From JADMIH01 sp035274425 (GTDB taxonomy: Bacteria > Chloroflexota > Chloroflexia > QHBQ01 > JADMIH01): DNA of 64,000 nucleotides. The first letter of the stretch is position 1. Each line of letters begins with the position of its first letter. Location: the NCBI GenBank assembly GCA_035274425.1, contig DATEOC010000092.1, forward strand, positions 1 through 64,000, written 5' to 3'. Below, one piece after another: positions 54,861-63,157 of the stretch. Under the pieces are notes generated by a model, which saw nothing but the letters and a program-made list of their open reading frames with translations, ran no database searches and had not been told where the DNA came from. The position numbers and the translations under genes are program-made.

Positions 54861-56132
54861 TCAACGCTTCTTGCCACCCACAGGTGGTCTTACAAAAGCT
54901 CCACAAGCGTTTACACTCTCCGTGTGCCCCACGGCCAGTATACCTAACTCCCCGGCCCCGGACCCTCCCGCCCTGGACACCCCAGACCGTAATATCCTCA
55001 TGCCTTCTGTCCGTATGTTGTGCGCAGCGTTGATGTCCCGATCATGCACCGTACCGCATTCGCACACCCACTCTCTGTCTCTAAGGGTGAGATCGCTCTT
55101 CAACGCTCCACACATACGGCACAGCTTTGACGATGGGAACCACCTCGATATCTTCACGAAGTGCTTCCCTTCCCACAAGCACTTGTACTCCAACATACGT
55201 ACAAAGCTGCCTAATCCTGCATCGTGTACCGAGCGGGCCAGCTTGGTTCTCGCCATACCCCTCAGTGACAGCTCCTCAACACAGATTGCTGAATTGGACT
55301 TGACAAGTGCGTGTGATTGCTTATGCAGGAAATCATTACGCTGGTTGGCCACTTTGCGGTGGGTGCGGGCTACCACCAGGCGCTGCTTAACCCTGTTGTT
55401 TGACCCTTTCTTCTTGCGGGAGAACGAACGTTGTACCCTCCTTAGTTTGCGTGCCGCCCGTCTCATATGTTTTTGTGAGGGTATCTTCTGTGTCTTGCTG
55501 CCGTCTGTGCCATTTGTGACTGTAGCAAAGCTCGCAAAGCCAAGATCGATGCCCACTGTTGTCTCTGGCCGAGATGGGGCTTTAGCATCAGGCATCTCCA
55601 CCTGGCAGACCAGGGTGATGTGCCAGTTGCCTGTGCAGTCCCTCTTGAAGGTGGCAGATCGTGTCTTACCTTCCACTGGACGATGCTGCTTTACTTTTAT
55701 GTGGCCTACCTTGGGCAGGTATACCTTACCCTTACCCTTACCCTCGCCCTTAGCATCTTGTGGGTTCAGGACACAGCGTTGAGGGATCCTGAACGATTGG
55801 GAAGGGTCCTTCTTACTCTTGAAGTGGGGGAAGCGTGCCCGTTTCTCGAAGAAGTTGAGGAAGGCCCTATCGAGGTCAGAGACTGCTTGCTGCAGCAGTT
55901 GGCTATCTATATCACGAAGCCAGCGAGTCTCTTCTCTCTTTTTGAGGGCGGTAAGCTGTCTCATCAACTCCCTTCTGGGGAGGGTCTTACCATGGTGGGC
56001 GTAATATCCCCTACGAGTGGCGAGTGCCCAGTTGAAGACCCAACGCCTGGCACCGGCATACCTACCTAGAGCCATAACTTGCTCGTGGGAAGGGAATAGC
56101 CTGAAACGATATGCCTTTTGTACAGTAATCAT
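54861..56132 (-). CDS. tnpB: TnpB-type RNA-guided nuclease (IS605/IS1341-like OrfB)
   Basis: A 423-residue protein with all three RuvC acids: Asp196 in VGIDLGFAS, Glu286 in CVEEL and Asp366 in DRDINAA. The zinc finger C-x-x-C...C-x-C lies at 338-359 (CRMCG...CECG). The N-terminus (KAYRFRLFPSHEQVMALGRYAGARRWVFNWAL) is typical. No tnpA transposase is adjacent, so it is a stand-alone IS1341-type element that needs a Y1 transposase in trans. TnpB cuts DNA guided by omega-RNA from its 3' end, favouring element retention. The catalytic set looks intact. A palindrome AGCACAAATGTGCT at 56179-56192 may mark the left end. Confidence 0.92.
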   Translation of the reverse strand: MITVQKAYRFRLFPSHEQVMALGRYAGARRWVFNWALATRRGYYAHHGKTLPRRELMRQLTALKKREETRWLRDIDSQLLQQAVSDLDRAFLNFFEKRARFPHFKSKKDPSQSFRIPQRCVLNPQDAKGEGKGKGKVYLPKVGHIKVKQHRPVEGKTRSATFKRDCTGNWHITLVCQVEMPDAKAPSRPETTVGIDLGFASFATVTNGTDGSKTQKIPSQKHMRRAARKLRRVQRSFSRKKKGSNNRVKQRLVVARTHRKVANQRNDFLHKQSHALVKSNSAICVEELSLRGMARTKLARSVHDAGLGSFVRMLEYKCLWEGKHFVKISRWFPSSKLCRMCGALKSDLTLRDREWVCECGTVHDRDINAAHNIRTEGMRILRSGVSRAGGSGAGELGILAVGHTESVNACGAFVRPPVGGKKR

Positions 56133-56192
56133 GCTGGTGATAATTTTAGATATATGGTCTGCACCTCAGACCCATTATAGCACAAATGTGCT

Positions 56193-56503
56193 GACAAATC
56201 GAGGGATTACACGCTTCCTGTCGTGGGCTTCTGAGGCATGGGAAAGATCAATCATTAGTCTTGAGATAGCTTAGCCGCGCCTAACCACAGCCCCTAAAAG
56301 GAGCGTGCCTTTACCCTTTTCTGAATTTGCTTTGCTTGAACTCTTTTGAGAACTTCGCCTAGTTGGTGCTGGTCCCCCATCCACTTCTGAGAAGATTACC
56401 GTAAGATACTTGACAAACGTAGTATCCTGGGCCATAATTACGATATAAGCGCGACGTTTTTACGACGTAATGAAACGGTATCGCAAAGACTGGGGGTGCA
56501 GAG
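56193..56503. other. Intergenic region between tnpB element and toxin-antitoxin operon
   Basis: No gene is seen. The last 70 bases hold two similar ACGACGT/ACGTTTTTACG words just before the antitoxin gene; these could be operator half-sites for autorepression, which is common in Xre/RES systems. Confidence 0.4.
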
Positions 56504-56956
56504 ATGGTCATAAGACACTACAATACGGAGGCAGCGACAACTGACATAGTTGCTCCCGATATGCAGGCCATAGACGAGCGAGAGAAAGCTTTCGCCAGGG
56601 CTGTGAACGAAGTACACAGTCAGGCCATGCGCACATCGCCTGTCCAGATGGCACAATCGCTCAGGGACGCGCTCTCGACACAACTGCTCGCATATATAAC
56701 CGGCCAGAGTGAGCGCACTGTTCAGCGTTGGGCAAGGGGAGACGTCGGGGATATCAGGCAGGAGAGCAAGCGCCGCCTGGTTACGGCTTACGAGATCCTG
56801 CAGATCATAAACCGCTTTGAGGCACCCGGCGTTGCACAGACATGGTTCATAGGCAGCGAGCCCCAACTCGATTTCGTCATGCCCGCCAAAGCGTTACGTG
56901 AGGACCAATTGGAAGAGGCCCTGGCTGCTGCGCGTTCCTTCGTTGCAGTCGGGTAG
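56504..56956 (+). CDS. Xre/MbcA/ParS-type antitoxin
   Basis: A 150-residue protein preceded by GGGGG. The middle QLLAYITGQSERTVQRWARG is the DNA-binding helix pair seen in this family, and the C-terminus (APGVAQTWFIGSEPQLDFVMPAKALREDQLEEALAAARSF) corresponds to the toxin-binding domain. The RES-toxin gene follows 33 bases downstream, making a classical two-gene module in which the antitoxin blocks the toxin and represses the operon. Confidence 0.85.
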   Translation: MVIRHYNTEAATTDIVAPDMQAIDEREKAFARAVNEVHSQAMRTSPVQMAQSLRDALSTQLLAYITGQSERTVQRWARGDVGDIRQESKRRLVTAYEILQIINRFEAPGVAQTWFIGSEPQLDFVMPAKALREDQLEEALAAARSFVAVG

Positions 56957-56989
56957 CCTTCGGTAACGCCAGGTAGCCAGGAAGTATTC

Positions 56990-57718
56990 ATGAGAACAGT
57001 CCATGCCCCGGCTCTGCCGGTGTTTCGGATTGCCACGATCCGGGGAGGCGGGGCGGATGAAGTCTATGACCCGCCCCCTTTGAGCACTTCTTTTCGAGGT
57101 CGCTTCGATGATCAGCGTATCAACGACCCCAACAGGACCTTTCCCAAAAAGCATTGCTATCGCGTTCTCTACTTTGCGACGGAACGAGCGGGGGCTTTTG
57201 GGGAGATCCTGCAGAGACACATACCAAACCCTCAAGCGCTGCAGGATATATTCAGAAATCGACCTCCATCAGATCCGCTTCTGCTAGGCGGGCAGGTCAA
57301 ACAAGCAGAGCTCACCAGGAGGCAAATAGGCGCTACCCGTCTCGACCCCACGCTTCGGTTCGCTGATGTCATAGCACCGGAGTCCCGCATGGAACTCTAC
57401 TACACTCCCTCTATCACACCACTCGTGGAACAGTTAGACCTGAACTTCCTGGATGTCAGCGCGATCACCGGCGACACGAAGGAGCATCGCCAGCTCACGC
57501 AGGCAATAGCTCTCCACATCTACAATCTGACCGACGATCAAAGCCAACCGCTCTTCGATGGTATCCGCTATCTATCGCACGTGAACATGGACTGGGAATG
57601 CTGGGCAGTATTCCATGACCGCTTCCGTCACACTCCTGTTTCTACCGAGCCTGTGGACCTCGGTGATCCTGAGCTACATCGCGCCCTTTCAGCCATCAAT
57701 GTGAAGGTCATGCCATGA
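56990..57718 (+). CDS. RES-domain toxin (NAD+ phosphorylase family)
   Basis: A 242-residue protein; ATG 56990 follows AGGAAG. RES motifs are visible: PVFRIA near the N-terminus, STSFRGRFDDQRIND, RVLYFATERAGAFGEIL with the conserved Glu, and a C-terminal DGIRYLSHVNMDWECWAVF. RES toxins deplete NAD+; they are neutralised by the Xre-type antitoxin upstream. The longer C-terminal extension compared with minimal RES toxins is common in this subfamily. Confidence 0.88.
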   Translation: MRTVHAPALPVFRIATIRGGGADEVYDPPPLSTSFRGRFDDQRINDPNRTFPKKHCYRVLYFATERAGAFGEILQRHIPNPQALQDIFRNRPPSDPLLLGGQVKQAELTRRQIGATRLDPTLRFADVIAPESRMELYYTPSITPLVEQLDLNFLDVSAITGDTKEHRQLTQAIALHIYNLTDDQSQPLFDGIRYLSHVNMDWECWAVFHDRFRHTPVSTEPVDLGDPELHRALSAINVKVMP

Positions 57719-58027
57719 GAGCAAAGCACTCACTCGTCCTGGCTTCCAAGCTGCGCCGGGCGCCTTACATCGCGATTACAGAAGGGTAGCATGAGTCTCG
57801 AACTGCTGGCAACCGTGCCTGAGAACCAGCGGATGAGTATGGTAGCCAGTACAGGCAGAGAGGGCCTTCTGTGTGGCAAAAGGCACGACTCGAAGAGTCC
57901 GCATTACCACCATTTATACCACCAAACACATGGACTCGGTGGTACAAAATGGACAATTCAGCACAGCTTCGTCCCAGTTCACACACAAAAAGGACCCTCT
58001 CGGACACAGTAGACGCTCACCAATGTA
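57719..58027. other. Intergenic region after the RES toxin gene
   Basis: No gene is supported. The sequence ends where the tRNA-Val fragment begins. Confidence 0.4.
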
Positions 58028-58073
58028 GTTGACATCGTAGGGGTCACTGGTTCAAGTCCAGTACTTCCCACCA
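58028..58073 (+). repeat. tRNA-Val 3' half, probable attachment site (left)
   Basis: TTGACAT at 58029-58035 matches an anticodon loop with GAC. A complete T arm follows (ACTGG, TTCAAGT, CCAGT at 58046-58062), then acceptor strand ACTTCCC, A and CCA to 58073. The 5' half (expected GGGAAGT start) is absent, so this is a fragment beginning at the anticodon loop, a favoured crossover point for integrases. It is not a functional tRNA gene. Confidence 0.7.
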
Positions 58074-58089
58074 ACTAAATAAGCACCAA

Positions 58090-58122
58090 AAAGCCCTCGG
58101 ATAGCACTTCCGGGGGCCTTTT
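58090..58122 (+). terminator. Rho-independent terminator behind the tRNA-Val fragment
   Basis: An imperfect GC-rich hairpin (AAGCCCTCGGA with TCCGGGGGCCTT) followed by T residues. It may be the native terminator of the ancestral tRNA gene. Confidence 0.55.
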
Positions 58123-58561
58123 ATATGCCTGTGAAAGCAAAACAGACAATACTAGCAATCGGGGGTTTAGCCGTCAATCCTGACAGCAATAGTAAACTGC
58201 CTCGTCTTCGTAGCTGGGCAATCTTGACACAACACTCTGAGCATTACTGAGGTGGTGTGCGTGTAATAGCAATAACCCAAAGTCGTTTTGACGGTGGGAT
58301 GCATGGCCATCTGTCGGGCGGCATCAGGATTTGCGCTCGCCTCCCTTATGGCAACACCTGGGCCTGGCCTCTCGCGCTCTTCGGGTGCATTCCGGGTGTG
58401 CCGTTTTCGATGGGGGGGGGGGGAAAGCTCTCACCGCAAGCGGTGCTGGGCGCACCCTCGCATTTTCTTGAATTCAATAGAACGAATGTTTTATAATGGA
58501 CCTAAAGTAACGGCATTGTCACAATATGGGAGCAGGCAGTGGGAAAGCTGAGGTAGCCACG
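58123..58561. other. Upstream region of the DUF4238 gene with a 12-G run
   Basis: It contains an uninterrupted run of 12 G at 58412-58423. No convincing gene is present. The run could change promoter spacing or be an assembly-sensitive spot. Confidence 0.5.
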
Positions 58562-59545
58562 ATGACACCGATCCAACGTCCAAAAGGGCAACATTACTTG
58601 CCTCAACTCTACCTTAAAAGGTTCTCTATTCCAGGTGGGAAGAATCAACCTGCTATCTGGACATACAACAAGATGAATGATAGTGTGGAAGCCATTGGAA
58701 TAGGCAACGTCTGCAAGGAGTCGAGTTTCCACGATGTGATAGATGGAGAAGGCAACGCCAAGTCGTTAGAGTCGAATATAACAGAGAATGAGGTTAGACT
58801 TGGTAAAGCATATTACGCATTTTGTGACGATCCAACTTTGGAGGTTCTTTGGTCTAAATTCACAGATATTACGACGTATATTGCCTTCCTCATAGCCCGT
58901 TCCCGACGATATAGGCAAGTCCTGCACTCTTTTGTGGCTCAGGTTGTTGAGGCGCAGAAGGGTGTCGGTATAGAATCGATGTGGTCGGGTTTCGATGAGA
59001 ACGACATTAAGATCAACCACTTAAATCTCATTGGGGAGGAGACTGACAAGATTGTACAACGGCTAAGCCAGATGAAGTGGGTGATCTGCATCAACAGGAC
59101 GCCCAGGCGATTCTACACTTCCGATTATCCATTTGCATTCGAGCCAATTACTGAAGAGCGCATGCGAGGACAAGGGCTGATTATACCCTCTATCTCTTGG
59201 TTGTTGGAGCGGAAAGGGATGAGAATGTACTTCCCTGTTACGCCACGTGTAGCCCTCATAATTGGCGACCCTGCTACACATTCCCATATTCCCGACACCA
59301 TTTCCCTCAGCTTGGGGGACATACTAACAACCGTGCGGACGCTGAATCAAACGCAGGTAATTTGGTCGGAGCGATTCGTATTCTCCCAGGAGAATGATTT
59401 TTCGCTCGTAAAGACAATGCTCAAAGCAGATGAGTCTCTGCGAAACCCCAACAAACGCCGCTTCAATGTGAGTGTTAGTTTGAAGACTGGGGAGGCAGAG
59501 GGTGGATCGCTCGCTCCCTCGTCCATGCTAATACACACTGGGTAG
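58562..59545 (+). CDS. DUF4238 protein
   Basis: Start chosen at ATG 58562 (MTPIQRPKGQHYLPQLYLKRF), which has a GAGG a few bases upstream and matches the usual start of DUF4238 proteins; ATG 58526 would add 12 residues. The KGQHYLPQLYLKRFS opening and the YTSDYPFAFEP segment in the middle are typical. Function of the family is unknown; it is scattered in mobile and defence regions. The gene is the only cargo between two tRNA-Val fragments. Confidence 0.8.
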   Translation: MTPIQRPKGQHYLPQLYLKRFSIPGGKNQPAIWTYNKMNDSVEAIGIGNVCKESSFHDVIDGEGNAKSLESNITENEVRLGKAYYAFCDDPTLEVLWSKFTDITTYIAFLIARSRRYRQVLHSFVAQVVEAQKGVGIESMWSGFDENDIKINHLNLIGEETDKIVQRLSQMKWVICINRTPRRFYTSDYPFAFEPITEERMRGQGLIIPSISWLLERKGMRMYFPVTPRVALIIGDPATHSHIPDTISLSLGDILTTVRTLNQTQVIWSERFVFSQENDFSLVKTMLKADESLRNPNKRRFNVSVSLKTGEAEGGSLAPSSMLIHTG

Positions 59546-59576
59546 TAAGGCAACGATTTACGCACTGAATTGTGCG

Positions 59577-59621
59577 TTGGCATAGTAAGGGTCACTGATA
59601 CAAGTCCAGTGCTTCCCACCC
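59577..59621 (+). repeat. tRNA-Val 3' half, probable attachment site (right), degenerate
   Basis: Matches the copy at 58029-58073 at 38 of 45 positions. The loop reads TTGGCAT, the T loop TACAAGT, the stem CCAGT is kept, then GCTTCCC and ACCC. With the left copy it brackets a 1.5-kb insert. Confidence 0.65.
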
Positions 59622-59638
59622 ATAATTTAGGCACGAAG

Positions 59639-59672
59639 AAGGCACTTCCAATAAGAATGGAAGTGCTTTCGC
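59639..59672 (+). terminator. Rho-independent terminator
   Basis: GGCACTTCCA, a seven-base loop and TGGAAGTGC, followed by a T-rich run. It lies after the second tRNA fragment, in the same relative place as the terminator after the first. Confidence 0.65.
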
Positions 59673-59695
59673 TTTCGTCAATTCCGTATGATCGT

Positions 59696-60373
59696 CTACC
59701 CTTCAGCGATCAGCAGCCCCGCATCGTCATTTCGGACGCTGTTCACGCGCTGGGAGACCTGGGCAGCGGCCATCTTCTGAGGCTCATAGGGGGCCAGCAG
59801 GTTCATCAGCCTGGAGATAGGCGTCGTGGGGTCGAGCCACATATCTTCCGCGTCGTCACCCAGGATGACGGGCATACGGTGGTGCAGCCTCTCCATAAAG
59901 GTGTTGGCGGATGTGGTGATGATGGTGTAGGTATCGAGTGGGTGCCCTTGAGGGTCGAGCCATGTGTCGTACAGGCCGGCCAATGCAAATACCGGCTCGT
60001 CTTTGAGGTAAATATGGTACGGCACCTTCCCCTGGCCCGTGTCCTGCCACTCGTAAAAGCCGCTCACCGGCACGAGGCAGCGCTTTGACTGGAGGGGCTT
60101 GCGGTAGGAGGGCTTCTCCAGCACCGTTTCAGCCCTCGCATTGATCATATTGAAGCCGGTGCGAGGGTCCTTAGCCCAGGAAGGGACCAGGCCCCACTTC
60201 ATCATCTCTAGGCTGTTATGCCCGTCTCTATTCCCATTCCTGCGCACGACGACGGGCATAACCTGGCCCGGCGCGACGTTGTACCTGGGGGTGGCGAGGT
60301 CAAGCCTCTCAGAGGTGGCGTTGAACCTGGCAGCCAAACCGGCTATTTCTTTTAGCTCATATCTACCGCACAT
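59696..60373 (-). CDS. SRAP/YedK abasic-site processing protein
   Basis: Start at ATG 60373 so that the catalytic Cys2 is exposed after Met removal (MCGRYE); a start six codons earlier would abolish this. SRAP motifs are complete: YNVAPGQ, WGLVPSWAKD, NARAET with the conserved Asn, CLVPVSGFYEW with Glu, and HHRMPVIL with His. These proteins form a covalent thiazolidine link with abasic sites in single-stranded DNA. About 225 residues is the normal length. Housekeeping-type gene. Confidence 0.93.
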   Translation of the reverse strand: MCGRYELKEIAGLAARFNATSERLDLATPRYNVAPGQVMPVVVRRNGNRDGHNSLEMMKWGLVPSWAKDPRTGFNMINARAETVLEKPSYRKPLQSKRCLVPVSGFYEWQDTGQGKVPYHIYLKDEPVFALAGLYDTWLDPQGHPLDTYTIITTSANTFMERLHHRMPVILGDDAEDMWLDPTTPISRLMNLLAPYEPQKMAAAQVSQRVNSVRNDDAGLLIAEG

Positions 60374-60618
60374 GCCATAATTATACCACACATTTGTTCT
60401 AAAAACAATCCGTCGTAAGCCCTATCTTTCTCTTTTTCTCATATAAGCTTGTTAATAAAGTAACAATCTTAAGGCGCTCTTATGGTGGTGCTCCATTCTC
60501 TAAGGCCTTCTTAAGTGCGCGCCTGGTAAGATTAGGGCAGAGAGATAAAGAAAGCATCTCGAACAAAATAACAAAACCAAACACAACAAACAAAACCAGA
60601 AGGAGATATAGAAACACA

Positions 60619-61035
60619 ATGAACCTCATATCAAACATCAACAAAGTAATCAGGACACTCGGCGTTATGGGCATCATGCTTGCCCTGGCAGGCTTCACAG
60701 CTTCGGTTGCTCCCTCCGCCTCGGCTGCCTCGGCTCCGACCAGCGTACGCGGCGACTACGGCGCACTTTCTGTGGCGGTAGGCTTCCAGTATAGCACTTC
60801 GGACCAGAACGTGGCCACAGTGGTAGTGCAGAACCGCAACGGCAAGCTGATCGAAAAAGGCACCACGAACAGCGAAGGCGTCTACATCGTCAAGATTATG
60901 CCCGATGCCTACAAGGTAACTGTGACGGCAGATGGTTACAAGCCTTACAGCCTGGCAGTAAGGGTGAACTCCAGCCAGACCTCGGAAGTGAAAGTCGCGC
61001 TTGAAAGCGACTCAGATCCTGCGGTCCGCCAGTAA
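60619..61035 (+). CDS. Secreted protein with carboxypeptidase-regulatory-like beta domain
   Basis: A 138-residue protein with AGAAGGAGATATA before the ATG. A Sec signal peptide covers residues 1-37 (hydrophobic LGVMGIMLALAGFTASV, cleavage after ASA-A). The mature part reads ATVVVQNRNGKLIEKGTTNSEGVYIVKIMPDAYKVTVTADGYKP, the CarboxypepD_reg-like/SpaA-like fold. It probably acts as a cell-surface or secreted structural module. Confidence 0.75.
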   Translation: MNLISNINKVIRTLGVMGIMLALAGFTASVAPSASAASAPTSVRGDYGALSVAVGFQYSTSDQNVATVVVQNRNGKLIEKGTTNSEGVYIVKIMPDAYKVTVTADGYKPYSLAVRVNSSQTSEVKVALESDSDPAVRQ

Positions 61036-61062
61036 TCATAAAGACCGAAACTGAACCAAACG

Positions 61063-61105
61063 AAAAATGGAAGTGGAACTAAGTTCCACTTCCATTTTTC
61101 GTTTT
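61063..61105. terminator. Bidirectional terminator
   Basis: A long perfect hairpin, AAAATGGAAGTGGAACT with AGTTCCACTTCCATTTT, with T runs on one side and A runs on the other. It lies between converging genes. Confidence 0.8.
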
Positions 61106-61195
61106 ATATACCCTAATCAGCCAATATGCCTGGGCTTCTCTTGTAATCAGTATCAAACAGCAGCTCAATAAATCGTGGATAGTTGCTCCCCGCAG

Positions 61196-62197
61196 CTATC
61201 CAAAGCAATTTAGTACAGCATCCCAGGCCAGTTCGCTAGCCACGACGGCCAATGCCAGGTCCGGCAAGCTCGGATTATCTACCTCATTAGTGGTTACGGC
61301 CCACAATACATCGCCATCCCTGGGAGTGTTGAACGGCTCAATGGCCCTGCTCATAGAGCCATGCACCTGGCGAGCGAACTGCCGCAATGACCAGTCAGTT
61401 CCGCGCTCAGTGCTCAGCTTCTGGTTCGTGACTACTATGGTCAAAGTGGTGTTGCCTTGTTGGGGCACCTCTGGCCTGGTCGCTGGATTCGTACCAGCAT
61501 CTGCATCGATGCGCTGAGCCAATCCTTCCATGTGACGATACCGCCGCCCGGTCTCAGGGTCGAGATGGCCTCTGACCGCCATCCCCTGCCTGTCTATGAT
61601 AGCGCCCACGGAGTTGACCACTGTGAAGACGGCAAGCCTGGTAGGCCCTATCTGGCGGAACGCGCCTCCCTGCCCTCCCCACTCCCGCCAGTCGAAGCCC
61701 AGGCCCTTCCCTACCGTAGCCGATGCTCCCGCCCCTCGCCTGCCCAGCGGGAATATGCCGGGCGAGGTGGAGCGTAATGCTGCCCGCAAAGCTGCCCTCC
61801 CTAATGCCTGATCTGGATAGATTGCATTCTCCCTGGAGCCGTAATCAAATATGATCCCGCCCGATACGAGCGGTATGCCGTTCCAGTTGGCATTATGGCC
61901 TCTAAGAGCAAATAGCTCTTCGCTGACGCCGGTAGCGGCTGAGAGTCCGAGGAGCGAGCCACCAGCGAAGCAGACGGCATCAACTGCCTGGCGCTCGTCG
62001 GTGAGCAGCGTCCCGTGGGAGCCGCCACGCACGTCTACCGCTGCCTGCGCTAAAGTCGGAAAGTAAAAGACGGTACAGCCCGTTGGGCCTTCCTCGTATT
62101 CAGCTACGCCGACCAGCAGTGAGGGGAAATCAAAAGTCAGGCCAGGCTCCCCGGAGAAGTCGGTCCTGACCGTAAGTTGGGTGTTACTATTGTTCAC
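61196..62197 (-). CDS. P1/DmpA-family peptidase (S58)
   Basis: A 333-residue protein starting GTG 62197 after GGGGA. Family motifs are clear: AAVDVRGGSHGTLLTDE, DAVCFAGGSLLGLSAATGV, the glycine-rich GRRGAGASATVGKG and LAVFTVVNSVGAIID, where autoprocessing occurs in DmpA-type aminopeptidases. Such enzymes are N-terminal nucleophile hydrolases releasing N-terminal residues of peptides. The usual serine context at the processing site is not identical, so activity is uncertain. No signal peptide is evident. Confidence 0.85.
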   Translation of the reverse strand: MNNSNTQLTVRTDFSGEPGLTFDFPSLLVGVAEYEEGPTGCTVFYFPTLAQAAVDVRGGSHGTLLTDERQAVDAVCFAGGSLLGLSAATGVSEELFALRGHNANWNGIPLVSGGIIFDYGSRENAIYPDQALGRAALRAALRSTSPGIFPLGRRGAGASATVGKGLGFDWREWGGQGGAFRQIGPTRLAVFTVVNSVGAIIDRQGMAVRGHLDPETGRRYRHMEGLAQRIDADAGTNPATRPEVPQQGNTTLTIVVTNQKLSTERGTDWSLRQFARQVHGSMSRAIEPFNTPRDGDVLWAVTTNEVDNPSLPDLALAVVASELAWDAVLNCFG

Positions 62198-62382
62198 ATT
62201 CTTGTTCCCCTGCTGCTTTGGGATGTTACATTGCCCCTATTGTACATTTACATTGAACACTCAACCACCACTGAATAATTCAGGTATAATTGCCTTCCTA
62301 GAACTCGATATTGCACAAAACAGGTAGGTCCTCGCCAGTGGCGAGTTCTGATGAGATATTTACCGTATGTTCGGGAGGCAGC

Positions 62383-63051
62383 ATGAGGGAACAAATGGAA
62401 CCGCAGCGGCCTGTTGCCCAGGTCTTTTGCCCTAATTGCCGGGGAGGGAACCCGCCTGGGGCGCTTCGCTGTATGTGGTGCGATGCTTTGTTGGCTGCGT
62501 ATCCGCCTGTAGCGCCCGTAGCTCCCAGGCGCAATATGACGTGGTGGATCGTTGGGGTGGCTGGCGTACTGGTTGCGCTGAGTGTCGTTATCTTTCTAAT
62601 CGCGTTTGGAGGAAGGCGCTCAAGTAATCAAATCGGTGTCTACGGGATGAACGAGACTATTACGCTCGGCATCTGGAAGGTGGTGGTCGAGAAAACGGAG
62701 CTGGTTCCTGAGATTACAGGGAACAGCACGAGCGACAAACAGGTGGCGGCAGGCCACTATCTCAAGGTCTACATGACGGTGGAAAACATATACGATACGA
62801 CGGAGCGACTCAAGCCTTCCGACTACAACGTGCGAGACAGCAACGACATCCGATACCCGCACTGTGATCTGCCCGCCTGCTTCACCTACCCTGAGCGTGA
62901 GCAGCGCCTAAACCTCAATAGTGAAATGCCACCTCACACCCCAGGCAAAGTCCTTGCTATTTATGACGTGTTGAAGGGTGCCTCCGGTCTCAAGCTGGAG
63001 ATGGAGGGGCCATTTGAGCGAGACCGGATAACTATTATCCTGGACAAATAG
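62383..63051 (+). CDS. Zinc-ribbon, single-pass membrane protein with DUF4352
   Basis: Start at ATG 62383 with GGGAGG upstream; an in-frame start 24 codons earlier is less likely. Residues ~12-40 hold a zinc ribbon (CPNCRGG...CMWC), then a membrane helix (WWIVGVAGVLVALSVVIFLIAF). The outside part has the DUF4352 pattern (YGMNETITLGIWKVVVEKTEL, GHYLKVYMTVENI). This immunoprotective or telokin-like fold is common in Gram-positive and Chloroflexota surface proteins. Confidence 0.8.
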   Translation: MREQMEPQRPVAQVFCPNCRGGNPPGALRCMWCDALLAAYPPVAPVAPRRNMTWWIVGVAGVLVALSVVIFLIAFGGRRSSNQIGVYGMNETITLGIWKVVVEKTELVPEITGNSTSDKQVAAGHYLKVYMTVENIYDTTERLKPSDYNVRDSNDIRYPHCDLPACFTYPEREQRLNLNSEMPPHTPGKVLAIYDVLKGASGLKLEMEGPFERDRITIILDK

Positions 63052-63157
63052 CTGCCCAGCATAACCTAATCGCATTGGCGGCACGCTTCGTGCAACCCCC
63101 TGCTCACTTACATCTAATCGCCTCTCTATCGTCTTCTATTTAGAAAGGAGTGAGATT

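Larger units (their letters stand above)
54819..56192 (-). mobile_element. Stand-alone TnpB insertion element, approximate bounds
   Basis: Bounds inferred from the hairpin downstream of tnpB and the palindrome AGCACAAATGTGCT upstream. Exact ends are not proven because no empty site is available in the window. Confidence 0.4.

Noticed and set aside
54861..55782. Long open frame opposite tnpB
   Set aside because: The tnpB frame has all catalytic motifs; the opposite frame is low-complexity shadow.
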